Assembly (NCBI GenBank): GCA_018350325.1
Contig: JAEVLN010000022.1
Location: 637,105 to 701,104, forward strand
DNA from: Globodera rostochiensis
Lineage: Eukaryota; Nematoda; Chromadorea; Rhabditida; Heteroderidae
DNA length: 64,000 nucleotides
Direction of reading: 5' to 3'
Shown here: piece by piece, positions 44,812 through 57,224 of the stretch
How positions within the stretch are numbered: the first letter of the stretch is position 1
Layout of the letters: the number at the start of each line of letters is the position of its first letter
Program-made: the position numbers and the translations under genes
The notes under the pieces: model-generated
Seen by the model: the letters and a program-made list of their open reading frames with translations, nothing else
Database searches by the model: none
Told to the model about the DNA's origin: nothing

Positions 44812-45887
44812 ATGGCGCAATCGTTTGCATTGATAGTATTTTGTTTGTTTTTCCATTTGTTTGTTTCCGTCTCATCGGAACAAAATGGAACAATTTCGAC
44901 AACGCAGCAACTTTTCACTATTGAGGGCAAAGCGATTGTAAGTGCCGAAATGCAACAGAAGAAGCCAAATTGGAGGGCGAATGCGAGGATATTTGTGGAC
45001 TACGGCAAATTTGTTGGATTTGTCAAGTAGGTTATGAACCAAATTTTTAAAATGTTGATGTCCCTGGCCTTGAGAGAGGGGTAGCTTTGAAGCAGCTGAC
45101 ATTTATTCATATTTCGGTCAGATACGACGGCTCGTTCGCACTTCATGACATCCCATCCGGCTCCTATATTCTCGAGGTGGCCAGTTCCGACTTTCTGTTT
45201 GAGTCTGTTCGCGTGGACATCACAAACACTGGCAAAATTCGGGCGAGGCGTCTCAACTTGTTGCAGGTACCTGTTTCCCTGAAAAGCATTTGCGTTCTGG
45301 CCCCACACCGTCATGACGTTTAATTGGCATGGGCCAAATACTTCTCGAACTGTTTGCATTTAGCCCAACATTGTTTCCACGCTTCCATACCCGGTCAAAT
45401 TGACTTCACGACAGCCAATGAAATATTTTCGAATGCGCGAAGAGTGGCGGGTCACCGATGTTTTGATGAATCCAATGCTGTTGATGATGGGCGCCGCGTT
45501 CTTCCTTGTGGTGTTGATGGTCAGTTTGGGATATGATAAAATTCGATGACATTTTGACCAAGTTTAGCCCAAGTTAGCTGCTCAGGATCCTCAAGTGCAA
45601 AAGGTCGGCCCGGTCAATTGAATTACTATTTTTGACTTTTTATTTTCAGGAAATGCAGAATATGCAATTACCAAAAGTTGACATGCCAGGTATTGAGGAC
45701 CCCATTAAATTTTTTTAAGCTCATATTGGAAGACACCAAGTCCTTAGACTCGATTAGTCTGAATCAACCAAAATTTAATTTTTTAGATATGGCTGACATG
45801 CTGGCAAATATATGGTCGTCCGGCAGCAACAAAAAAGGCAGTCGAAAAGCAATTTCGGGCCAAACTACAAAGCGAACTGCTCGGTGA
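44812..45887 (+). CDS. emc-7: ER membrane protein complex subunit 7 (EMC7)
   Basis: A lumenal/single-pass subunit of the EMC insertase of the endoplasmic reticulum. Six exons join in frame: 44812-45026, 45122-45266, 45364-45519, 45568-45603, 45650-45689 and 45787-45887. A signal peptide (MAQSFALIVFCLFFHLFVSV) is followed by the carbohydrate-binding-like beta domain: VDYGKFVGFVKYDGSFALHD, IPSGSYILEVASSDFLFESV, RVDITNTGKIRARRLNLLQP. Then come LPYPVKLTSRQPMKYF, EEWRVTDVLMNPMLLMMGAA and a transmembrane helix (FFLVVLMPKL), and a Lys/Ser-rich tail ending TTKRTAR. DGSF-HD-PSGSY, RVDIT and MNPM are family hallmarks. Total about 230 residues, as expected. Confidence 0.93.
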
Positions 45888-46396
45888 ATTTCGGCGCGAC
45901 TCTGTGACAAACAGTCAATTCCGTTTCGTTTGCATTCAAATTTTGTTTATAGTTCAAAAAAAACATGTACTGATCTATCTTCTCTATCCATAAACCCATA
46001 AATCTACCCCCCATTTTTGTACTATTTTCGAATGATTAAAATGCGCTCTAGGGTAATGTAGTATGACATGCCCCGGTGGTGGACACGAGCAAAGAGGAGA
46101 ATGCACTGGGACAAATTTAACGAAATGCAGGAATGTATGAAAAGTCCGGTAAAGCTGAACCGGCTTGAACACTTTTCGAATCTCGGAAACATGGCCAATA
46201 AGCTCAATGGAAGCCAAATGCATAGCAATGGTGTCACATATAATTAACTTATGTATAGGTAGGTATACACAACTCAGCCAACGGGAATTGGGGATAGGGT
46301 TGGTTCGACTTAGCAAATGCGATGGTATATTCTCAAAGACCTTTGGTTCTAACATTGTCTGACTTGGGAGGGGGATTTTTTTCCACAAATGCAATA
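45888..46396. other. Convergent 3' region, no gene seen
   Basis: Lies between the EMC7 and V-ATPase stops on opposite strands. AT-rich with chance frames only, so probably the two 3' untranslated regions. Confidence 0.6.
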
Positions 46397-49300
46397 TCAG
46401 GAACAGCTTTCTTCGCTGTTGCGAGACTCCTCCAAAATCTTCTCGAACGAAAAGGGCGCGAACGCATGTCCCATGCCTCCATAGAATTTGCTCTGGAACT
46501 CGACCCTAAATCAGCAAAAAATGAATTAATGGTGAACGTGCAAAGAGTTAACCAATGGAGACGAAGTGCATGCAGGAAGGCCGACAGTCCTTCCATCAAC
46601 ACAAGAATGGACACGGTGAGAGTGGCAAAGACGAAGAAGATCAGATAAGTCAGGACGGCACCTACGTAGCCACTCTGGAGAAACCCATTTCTAAGGACCA
46701 TTGTCCAAAGCACGTCGGACAATTCTTAAGATTTTTTTTTTGTTTGAAAAGATTGGCAAATTTGTTGTTAGCGTACGGGCATGTGCCAGTGACAATGCCC
46801 AAAGACGAAGATATGAAGCTGTGTGAGAGATGCATCCGAGCGCAAATTCGATTGTGTGAATTGCCTGGTAGACCATCACATCCCCAAATGATTCGTCGTT
46901 TGCCCCGTGCTGTCCACTCTCTACCGCCTGTTTCGACGTATCTTCGTGGTGTAATACTTCGGCACCGTCCTCTTGCATGTTGGCATGAACACTCTGAAAT
47001 TTAAAAATAACCAAAAATGAAAACCTATTTGTAACAATACAAAAAACTAAGCAATGAAACATTTGGAACGGACAGAACAATTGACAGAAAACTCAACAGG
47101 GACATAACGGAACTGAACAAAGCAAAAAAGCTTGGAAATTGAACACACACACAAATAGACTGAAGCCTAAATCCATTGCAGATCGGACGCACAGAAGCCG
47201 AGACCATCGCAGATTAGACGCCGCATTCGGAGCAAAAATATTTCAAAGGAATGGCATAAGAATACGGCAGCAGTAAAAAGCAAATTTCCGACCCATTCTA
47301 CTGAAAGCACCACAACCACTAAAAACGGACAATGTTATGCTGGTGCTCATCTACAAAGCCCTCATCCTGCTGAATGGCAAAAGACTCCGTGTCGATGATG
47401 CCCCTTGGGGCTCTTCGCCGATTGAGTGCAGCGATTCGCCTGCGCTTCATCGCTCCGTGCCGTTTCCACAAGAGCAACGGTTTCACCAACAACATCACAG
47501 GGATTGCCAGTAGGGCCAAACCCAACAACACACTCTCCGCTACGCCCTATAAATGTGTAAGACTGTAATGCGTATTATACCAATTGGTTGTGGACGCCAA
47601 CGCCTGACAGTGCACGGCGTTGCTGACGCTGTTGCCAAAGCACGTATGGTTTGGCAAACAACATCACAAAAATGCAGCCCACGGCGACAGGGATGAAAAT
47701 CGATTCAAAAAATGACTAAATCTACGCAAATTAAATCCAAGAACTCCGCCGATTTTTCATTTGAATAAACTGTAACCCAGAGGGCATTTCAACAAGAATG
47801 CCCACGAAGAGCCACACCTGTCCGGGGTACCAATAATTGAGATGGCAAGCCGGATCGATCGTCCCATCCTCCCGATAAAAGCCTTTATTTCGCGACTTCA
47901 TCATGAACATGTTGATAAGTCCAATCAACAAAGATGGAGCACAGATGGCTCCCGGATATTTGTAGGTGAACACCGTGTGACCGCCCTGTATATTACAATC
48001 AGTAAGTTAGCATTTTGTATAGACAGGACAATAAAAGAAATTAATGACCTGCGCGTCGTAAAAAAGCCACTTAGCAACAATTTGCAAGCACAGATAAATG
48101 AAGATGGAAGAAAGGAAAATCAGTTGCGGAATGAATGTGAATTTGATGTCCAAATCCGACTTAAAGTACCTGAAACAAAATTTTTTTAAACCCAAATGAC
48201 TGATGAAAAAACGCAAAGAAAATATGCCTACTTGTGGTTGTAGTAACTAAGCGCCACTCCAAAAGTCATTTGAGAAATGCCAATGATCACGGACGCCTTC
48301 ATCTTCATAGAGTTCAAGAAGTTCAGTTTGTTCGACTCGGCCAAATTCCACACCGGATCAACACCGACCGGGTATGGCGAAGAAGCCTATGTATTATTCG
48401 TTTTTAAGCAAATCTCGAAAAATTCGCCTACATAACTCTGCTGTGGAGAAAGTTGTAAGAGCTTCTCCGGATTTTCGTCGAGAAGCGTATCCACGTCGAA
48501 CGGATTGTGCCAGGAACTCCCAAAGAGATTGAACGATTTGCTGAATGCATCGTTGTAGATCAGTCCGGTGTAAATGGAAAAAAGTCCCATCAGAAAAATG
48601 ACGTAGCGACCGCCAAAAAACATTTGAAAAATCTAAATTAAAAAAGCTTAAATGTGCTGTTGTGTGTTCAGCTTCGCTTACTTCGTCCTTGATGCGTTGA
48701 GCCTCAAGACGCTTTTCCTTCAGGACCATGAAAAGGGCGAATGCAAACATAATAAACCCATGGCCCAAATCTCCAAACATCAGGGCAAACAGGAAGGGGA
48801 AGGTGACCATTGTGTACGGGGCTAAAATGAATAATAGTAATCAGACAATCAAATTCATAATGGCTGCCAAATTGGCTACCCGGATTGATCTCTCTGTAAT
48901 TGGCGATCCCGTATGCATCGACGATGGCCTGAAAGCCCTGTGTGAATTTGTTGGTTCGGTTGTAAGTGGGCGGCGCCTCGGACGTCTCCATTCTGTTCAG
49001 AATTGACGGTACTGTGCTGCCACTTTCGTCCTTAAAATTTACCTAATATTTTAATTTTTTCGCAAAAACCTACGCTTCCAGCCCTAAGGGCCCGTTGAAT
49101 TCGATCGAGCTCCGCAACGGGGCACCAACACTCGGCAATAAAACATTTTTGGTCCAGGTTGAACAGGTTGAGGGTGTGATATATTGCCTTAATCTTCGTG
49201 ACCTTGGCCAGCCACATGCGAACATTTTTCGCCGCAGAGACCTAGAAATGCAAATGGTTTCTGAATTTTTTTCGTATTACAGGAGCGGCCAAGGACGCCT

Positions 49301-51686
49301 CGCCCACCCTGGGTAGCTAAACCCTTCCTTGCTCCACATACCAGCACTCTGTGTCGATGGTCTTGCGTTTGTCCAAGCACCGTCTTCAAATCCTCAATTC
49401 GAGTCATTACCCCAATGGACATCTCTCGTCTCTCCTGCGGCGTTTCCGGGCATGGATAAATGGACGCGCGGAATCTGCAAATTACACCAATTAGTAATGT
49501 TTAAATTCGACAGCCAATTACCCCTCGCAGATTTTCTTAATGCGACTCTTCAACTGGTCCCCCTGGAAGAAGATGATAAACACTGCTTTTTGAACACTAA
49601 GTCCCTGAACGTAAATGGTTTAAGGAATATTATAACGGTAACATAGCATGATTAATTCACCGTTGCTGTGTCACTGAGTGCCTCGGTTATCTCGGACTGT
49701 CTCAAAAACACATTGCCACGGCACGCGCGCCACAGCAAACGTTCGAATGTTGGAAGACGCTCGCGGAGGATTACACCGGCAATGAATCTGAATGTGATAA
49801 CATTTCCATTAATATAAAGCATAAAAAAGTGTAACAACCGGCAGAAAAAAAAATTATTGGCTTGAACAATTTTGTTGATTGTAAGACTGTAATGGTATTA
49901 TTTTAAATTCTACCACTTTCAAATTCCATCAATCTGCCGATTGTAAATTTATTATCAAAACTCAGTGACAGTGCGATGAAATTGTGCTCAAAAAAATTGT
50001 CCTAGTCATGTTGACCCGGATTGTGCATGAATTGACTCACTTCAAGTGGCCTTTTGGTTGGCCAGGGTCTGTTGCCCGGCCATCAGTCGGGATTAGGCTA
50101 GAGCCGTCATCCGTATAGAGTTCTTCTTGTGCGAGGGTATTTAAAGCCTGCTGTTCTCCTTCGTTCTGTTACGGGAACAGACACAATTATTCCCTAAGGC
50201 AATTCCCATTTTTGTAATGAAAAAATTTAAGTGGAATACCTTTGGGTAGGTAAGGCCAAAAAAGAAAATGTGTTAGTAAAAATGATTGATGTGTGAAGGG
50301 AGAAATTACAAGTACCAAAACAGCTGTCCATAATTTCCCTATATAATCGGTAATTACGGCTTCGAAGAATCACAGAAAACTTAACACAAAATGAGTTAAC
50401 AAAATGCGTCAGGAATTTCGACACCAGAAAAAAGAAGACAAAAATTGATGCTATTTCATGAGCATAAAGTCACCACACTGTCAAATCACAAAATATAAAT
50501 TTACCAACCCAAACCGCAAACGGGAGCCAGCCTCCCGAACATGCTCAACACCGAGAAGAGGCTGCTCCGCATCGTCCACGCGGCTTTCCACCTGAGCCGA
50601 TGTTGTTCGCTGGGAGGAGGCGAACCAGGCACGACGTTCAGACTCGACCTTAGCAATCAAATGAAATAAGGGCACAAACAGACGGAGGGACAGGACAGCA
50701 AAAAAGCAAGCAAAAGACAAAACATCGAAGGAAAGGAATCAAAAAAAGTAGTCGAACCACAGCAGAAATAGTAAACGGAAAAAGGCTGAAGCCACAGCGA
50801 ATTGGACAGAAAATAGCAAAATTGTAAGCCGAAAATTTTGTCACTATTTTTCATAACGAAAACAAAGCAAAGGCAAAGGAAGAAAACATTTCCATATTAA
50901 AAAAAGATAAAAACGGGTATTAGACAAATCAAACAAGTGCCTAAAAGTAATAAAAAGGAGCGCTAGGGCTTTTATTTTACGGGGAAGAGGCGAAAGTTCA
51001 TCGTCCCGTCAAATTAAAAGTGTACCTCATCGAAGAACTGCTGCGTTTTCCTGAGGATGTGTTTCAGTTCCGTCAATTCTGCAAAGTTCTTCTTCAGCAT
51101 CTCCTCGTTTTGGTTCACTTCTCTGAGTTCGTTTTCGAGTTTCTCGAAAATCGCCTGCACGACATAATTTTGAATGAGTGAATTGATCCATTAAATCAAT
51201 CAAAGAAAAATGCCTCCAAGTCGAACATTTCACGCGGTTGCGGCGCCTCGGGATTTTCGCCGGTGTCGAGCATCGGTATGCCATCTTTTTTGATTTCCGT
51301 CTCAAGAAACCCTTAGGAAAAAGAATATCGCTAAAATGCATTTATCGCTTCCAAAATTACTCAATTTGCGCTCCATTTCGTCACAGCGACGGACCTCCGT
51401 AACAAATTTGCGCTGGAAGATGTTAACCTTCTCGTTGAGCTAAATTATATAAAGTTCAAAAACATTTACATGCAGTTTGAAAGACTTCTGAAAGAATTCT
51501 TTGCTAATTTTATCAAAAAACTCACATCGCGAAATTGCACAAGTCCAAGTTCGCCCAACTCGGCAACACACGCATAAGCGGCTTCCTTTTGCAGAAAGAG
51601 CTGTGCCAAACACCTGAAATTAATCTTCAACGATTGTCGCATTCGTTGTGATCTCACATCTCTTCACTGCGGTGGATGGATTCCAT
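46397..51686 (-). CDS. unc-32: V-type proton ATPase subunit a (V0 116 kDa)
   Basis: Membrane subunit that carries protons through the vacuolar ATPase and directs it to particular compartments. The start at 51686 gives [10 protein letters not shown], split ATG|TGT across a short intron, then [29 protein letters not shown]. At least a dozen exons follow: coiled N-terminal half ([20 protein letters not shown]), [40 protein letters not shown], then the membrane half with [95 protein letters not shown] (essential proton-channel Arg) and [18 protein letters not shown], ending [15 protein letters not shown] at 46397. Assignment to a particular worm paralogue (unc-32, vha-5/6/7) is a guess. Introns near 50000-51000 are longer than average. 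Confidence 0.92.
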
Positions 51687-52679
51687 TCTTGCCCCTTTAG
51701 AGAACGTTAGAAACCGCAACCAAGAGTAATGGAATACGTAAAAACAGACAAATCTAAATTTCGGTTAATGGTTTAATTGTGACTTCCCCTACACTTAATG
51801 ATACGCCTTCCAAACAAAATTGTCTAAAATATAAAGGGATTGTTTTGTTTATTATCATTTTAGAATTTGTACACAAAAACAAAGACAATGGAAGTGAAGA
51901 AACGTGTAATTGCCGCCCTTCCTAATTTCTGACTACTGCCAACTACCGCCTCAGCCACCAAAATCCATAATTTTTTCATCGTTCTTCAAAATCCGATAAA
52001 AATTCAAATTATTTTAAATACAGCGAATTTCTGAATTTTTTTTTTCTTCTCTTACCTCGCAACATTTCGCTGTCTGTGTGAACACTTTCCCATTAATTAG
52101 CTTTTTCCTTCAATTCTTTTCTATTTATTGTCTGTTTATTATCTCTGCCCCCTGCTCATTTTAAATTTCCTTGCGGCCTTAATTTCCAATTAATTATGGA
52201 GCAACGAACACAACAATAGCATCAAAACCGCCAACTATAATTGGGAAGGTTGGGAGTGGCTGCGCTTTGCGGCTGAAAACTGAAAAGCATAAAACCTGCT
52301 TGTAATAGTTAAATTTTCTATTTTTTCTGTACTTGTACAATTTGGTTCAAGCAATTTGTGTGCTCATCTAATTTAGATTTGATACAATCACTTGGAAACT
52401 TAATTGCGAACAACAATCGCAACAATTTTTGGCCTTGAGCCACCAGCATTTATTCCATTCAACATTTTGTGCGACCACAAAAGACCCCCCATCAATTGCT
52501 TACAAGGTAGTCGAAATTACGCTAATCTATAAAAGTAAAAAAGGATTTTTAAATGTTGGATTTCCGCCATTTCATTGCCGTTTTTGATCTCTTACAAATT
52601 AATGCCAAATCTTTGCATCTTTTGTGTTTGGTAACATATTTTTCATCCAGATTAAACCACCGTGTGATTGCATGTGAAC
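51687..52679. promoter_or_regulatory. Divergent intergenic region of V-ATPase a and CNOT3 genes
   Basis: An approximately 1-kb AT-rich region between two divergent start codons; it must hold both promoters. No transposon, repeat or coding frame was found. A T-rich tract at 52035-52050 is the only simple sequence. Confidence 0.5.
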
Positions 52680-55600
52680 ATGGCCGAAAAGCGGAAGCTT
52701 CTGAATGAAATTGATAAATGTTATAAAAAGGTAGTTCATGTTGACAATACAAAAACATTTCTGAAAAGTTAAAATTAATTGTCATCCAGATTGAAGAAGG
52801 CTTTGAAATATTTGATGACATCATGGCGAAGATGGCTGAGGCCAACAGTGACAATCAACGCGAGAAATTCCAAGACGATCTGAAAAAGGAGATTAAAAAG
52901 CTTCAGAGGTTAAGAGATCAGATCAAGGGATGGCAAAACTCTTCGGAGATCAAGGTTTTCAACTCTTTTTTTTCATTGTTAAAATGTTAATGTTTTTTTG
53001 TTGTAAAGGACAAGGATTCTCTCTCAAAGTTTCGAAAACTGATTGAGCAGAGGATGGAAATATTCAAGGACGTAGAACGGGAGAACAAGACCAAACCGCA
53101 CAGTAAGCAGGGACTCTCGGCGGAGGACAAATTGGACCCAAGGGAGAAGGAGAAGTGCGAAACCATCGAATGGCTGAACGTGCGGAAGAAGAGGACACAC
53201 CGAAAACATTGAACCACCCATTTTTTAGGGTCAAATTCGGAGAATACAAGACGAAATTGACAGGACTGAATCCAAATTGGAGACACTTTCGTCGATGGCT
53301 GACACAAATCGGAAACGGGGCAAAAAAGACGACGGGAAGAAGAATGAAAAGGAGGTAGGGTTGAGAAAATCTATTTTTTATATTTGATTCCCAAAAAAAA
53401 AATTCAGAAGGTGGAAGAGTTGAGAAAGCATTTGGAAAGGGTAAAATTCCATCTGCTTAACTTGGAGGTGTGCATGAGGATGATCAACAATGAAAAACTC
53501 GAGATCAAGGATGTGAATGGGAAGTTGAAGGAGCCTTTGGAGATGTACATAGATGCATTGGACCCAGAAAATGACGATGATCCTGAGAGTTTGGACCCTG
53601 AAGGTTGAAACATTCCGGATTGTCTGATTGATTTTCTTATACTTGTCAAGATATTTACGAGGAACTTAACTTTGGAACCTACCTCTCGCAACTTGGCGGA
53701 ATTACGGCAGCTAGTGTAGACGAAGAAAAGGGTCTGAACGACAACGGATGCTCCATTTCGCCACAAATTTCACTCAAGGATAAACAGCTGAACGTGTCGT
53801 CACCAACAGTTGCTGCCACCACTCCAGAGACGGGTAGCACAACTACGAATACCTCATCTACGGTGGTTGTCGCTTCTCATGAAGATGTGTTTCTGTTCAA
53901 CGGCACGGCCACAGCTCCATCCACTCCAGTGACAACGATCACAACAAATTTGGCTGAAAAAGTGCCGTTTTCGGCTGTCCCAAGCTCGTCCAACAGCAAC
54001 AAGCCGAAACACAACACAACATCCAAGTCATTCGCGTGGGTGACCGCCGCTGCCGACCTGCAGGTGCGGGCCCGAAGAGTCTCGTGAAGAGATTGGCACA
54101 CTTCGCTTTAGGCTCCGCCGAGGGGACGGCCTCGCACTCCGAACGATTTGGACGAGTTACAACGTGTGGAGTTGGATGCAGCGGAGGTGCCGGGCGCAGC
54201 GGCGGACGATGTGGCCAGCGTGACCGGCTCCAGGAAGGCGCCAAGCATCGGTCGGTGGAGGCCAAGAAAATTAGTCGTTTTCAATTTGGTTCATTTTTAG
54301 CATCTCCCCCGCGGACACCATGCACTTCGAAGTCGCCGAAATCACCCAGGTGTGGAAGCTGATTATTGATACTGACAAAAAGCTTAGGAACTTAACATTT
54401 CCATAATTTTTCTCTCTTTGTAATCAATCAATCTACAAATTTGATAAATCATGGAAATTTAGAAAAGTCAAAATGGACGAGCCGCCACCAATGGAGGAGG
54501 AAGACGTTGAAATAGCATCGAAGGATGAGGAGGAGGAGCAAAGGCAGGAAAGCTTCGAAGAACGGATGCGCGAAAGGGAGGAGGAGGAAGAAGGAAGGTG
54601 AGGGACGAGGGTGACTTGGGGAGGGGGGGGGGGAGTGTCCGCTCTTTAACCGACGGGAAGGTCAATCTTTTGGGTCGGGTCAACCGGATTTGATCAGATC
54701 AATTGGCAGATGGAAACGGCTGAACCACATGATTGAACAACAACTCGAGTCACAACAACCGAAAAGTCGAGAACCACAAGAGGTAATATTTCTGACATAT
54801 TGGTTTGGTGTTGGGGGCCGAGAGTGTATTTGTTTCTTGCAAACAGACCATCATTCCGCCTTGGCTAGGCGCCTCTCCGCTTGGAATGATTGCGCTGAAC
54901 GACGACTTGAACAACCATTTGCAAATGCTGGACGCCACATTGACCAGATGTCCTGTACAGATGGACTCTGAGAAGACGCGGAGTTATCTGCCAAAGATGC
55001 CATGCCAAACGCCGCCCTATTATCCGCAAACGCCGCTTCCTAATGCGGACAGTCTCGAATATTATTTGCGGCTATCCGTTGAAGCGTTGTTTTTCACCTT
55101 CTATTATATGGAGGTGCTTTTTTGGAATTATAAAAAACAAAATCATTAAATTTTTTGGAAACAAAAAGTTTTTTTAGAGTATATTACAAAAAAAAAAAAA
55201 AAGTCGATTTTTAGGGGCTGAATTTTTAAATGACAGCTCTATTTTTAATTCGCTTTGTTATTTATTGAAAAAGACCCATTCCCTGGTCTGAGGAGAGACC
55301 GTGTCTTTTTTCATTTGATTAATAAAAAAATTTAAACAATTACAGGGCTCAAGGGCACAATTGTTAGCGGCCAAAGCGCTGAAGAAGCTTTCGTGGAGAT
55401 TTCATACAAAGTAAATTGGACGGGGTTGAATTTTTGGGCATAAAAGTTCAAGAGAAAAAAACGGTATTAAGGTACCTGATGTGGTTCCAACGGCACGAGG
55501 AGCCAAAACAGATCACGGACGACTTTGAACAGGTTGGCATTGTACAATATTATTATCAAATTAAACTCGTTGAATTCTGCTGTCGGGGAATGGATTGGGG

Positions 55601-55873
55601 GAATATTTCAGTGGTTCCTTCTTTCGTTACTCGAATTCTATTAGAAAATAATAATATTATCCCATCGGAATGAGCGGATTCCGATTTCCGATTATATGAT
55701 TTCTTCCATGTCCGTCCTCTTTTCTCACTTTTTCGGGTTATATGTATGTGTTAACCCCCCGCTTTATTTTTCAGGGCACATATGTGTACTTCGATTTCGA
55801 GAAATGGGTGCAGCGGAAAAAGGAGCAATTTACATTCGAGTACAAATATCTCGAGGACAAAGATTTTGAATAA
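52680..55873 (+). CDS. ntl-3: CCR4-NOT complex subunit 3 (CNOT3)
   Basis: Scaffold subunit of the CCR4-NOT deadenylase, acting in mRNA decay. The start at 52680 gives [20 protein letters not shown], the conserved NOT3 coiled-coil N-terminus. It continues with [40 protein letters not shown], then a spliced segment [20 protein letters not shown] (after an intron at about 53175-53227) and [21 protein letters not shown] Ser/Thr-rich linker (53780-54700) follows. The C-terminal NOT-box is intact: [120 protein letters not shown]. The stop is at 55873. Exon borders in the linker (54087-54790) are uncertain. Confidence 0.93.
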
Positions 55874-57224
55874 AAAAGAAAACTGAATGCGCTCGCTGTC
55901 TCTTCACGTGATTTTATCCAGGGTGTCCGAGAGTGGGTTGTCCTAATTTGTTTGTACAATATGTTTTGTCCTCATTGTTTTGGGAGCTGATCTTTAAAAA
56001 TGAATGTTCCAGAAACAAACAAACAAACAAAAACAAAATTTTTTGCATTGGACACCCTGCGATGAGAGCACCGACCGACCGACCACTCGCTTCCTCATCG
56101 TCCATCCCTCAATCACACCCAAACCATCCGTTCATTCGTCCAATCCCATCATTATTTTTTTATCATTCTTTTGTGTTCCCTTGCGATTTACGGGGTCTTT
56201 GTGTAAGATATTGACTAAGAAAGACGACAACCATAAGGCAAGCACTGGTTTTCTAGCTCAAAACCGTTTTGAAGCAATGTCAAAGTGTAAATGGTAACTT
56301 CCTCCCCCCCCCCCCCCCCCCCCTCTCGCCCTTAAAAGGCGCGAGCTTTTGTGGATTGCCCCCCTCGTTGGTGCTTTGTAACGGGCCCCGTGTTTTAACA
56401 TTGAGGAGCTTTTAAGGGGATTCGGGAAGCTGTTAGATGAGGGTGCTTTTCAGTGTGTGGTCCGTTGGGTATAATTGTTGCGTTGTTCGCCGACATTTTG
56501 ACTTTGTTGCTGGGGGAGCGGGTGTATGTGTGTGTGTTTTCCTCCTTGTTGATTGATGTCCATTCCTCCCAGTGTTTATATTCAACTTAACCCAGATTTG
56601 TGCAGTTCAGGAAGAGGGGGTGGGAAGATGGTAATCCGAATAACAATATTCATCACATCGCCTCCCCCCCCCCCCTCCTGCTGCTGCTGCACTGGTCCCG
56701 TCGCGGTGGTATTTCCTCCCTCCATTTGTTTCTCGACGGCAGCAGCCAATTCGAGGCGCGGCGTCCATTGGCGAGAGTTGAGCGAAAATTTGACGACGAT
56801 GCACGCTGAAATTCACAAATCTGATTACATGGTGGGGGTGCAATATTCTCTCCCGTTGAATTCCGATGGGTTCCCCCTCCCCGTCCGTCCCCCGGTCCGT
56901 TTCGGCAAATTCTTTTGCGGGGGGGGGGGGGTGGTTTCCCCCATTTTTAGCCCATTGTTCCCCGCTCTCCGCCTTTGTCCGATGACACACTTTGATCGTT
57001 GCCTCCCTCACACCACGGCACTGCGCTGTGTCCGTTTTATATTAAGGCCTCTGCTGGTGGGCAATTCTTTGCATTCTCTCCCTTATCTCAAATGCCCCTT
57101 GGCGACATCTTTTATTCACCCAATTCTTTGCCTCTCGCATTCCACTCTTCCAAAAACATACCCAAATTTCTATCCGATCATCCTCCCCAAACGACGGTGG
57201 TCCTTTCACTCGCATTTTCTGTGC
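55874..57224. other. Intergenic low-complexity region
   Basis: 3' flank of CNOT3, then C-runs (56305-56324, 56664-56676) and G-runs (56921-56931). A continuous frame from 56553 runs into the next gene. Its first 220 codons (Pro/Cys/Phe-rich, across the C- and G-runs) look non-genic, so I start the next gene at 57225. Confidence 0.5.

Noticed and set aside
56553..57224. N-terminal extension of the long frame preceding the gene at 57225
   Set aside because: It crosses C- and G-runs and has Pro/Cys/Phe-rich composition unlike the following exon; the start at 57225 fits the Gln-rich exon better.
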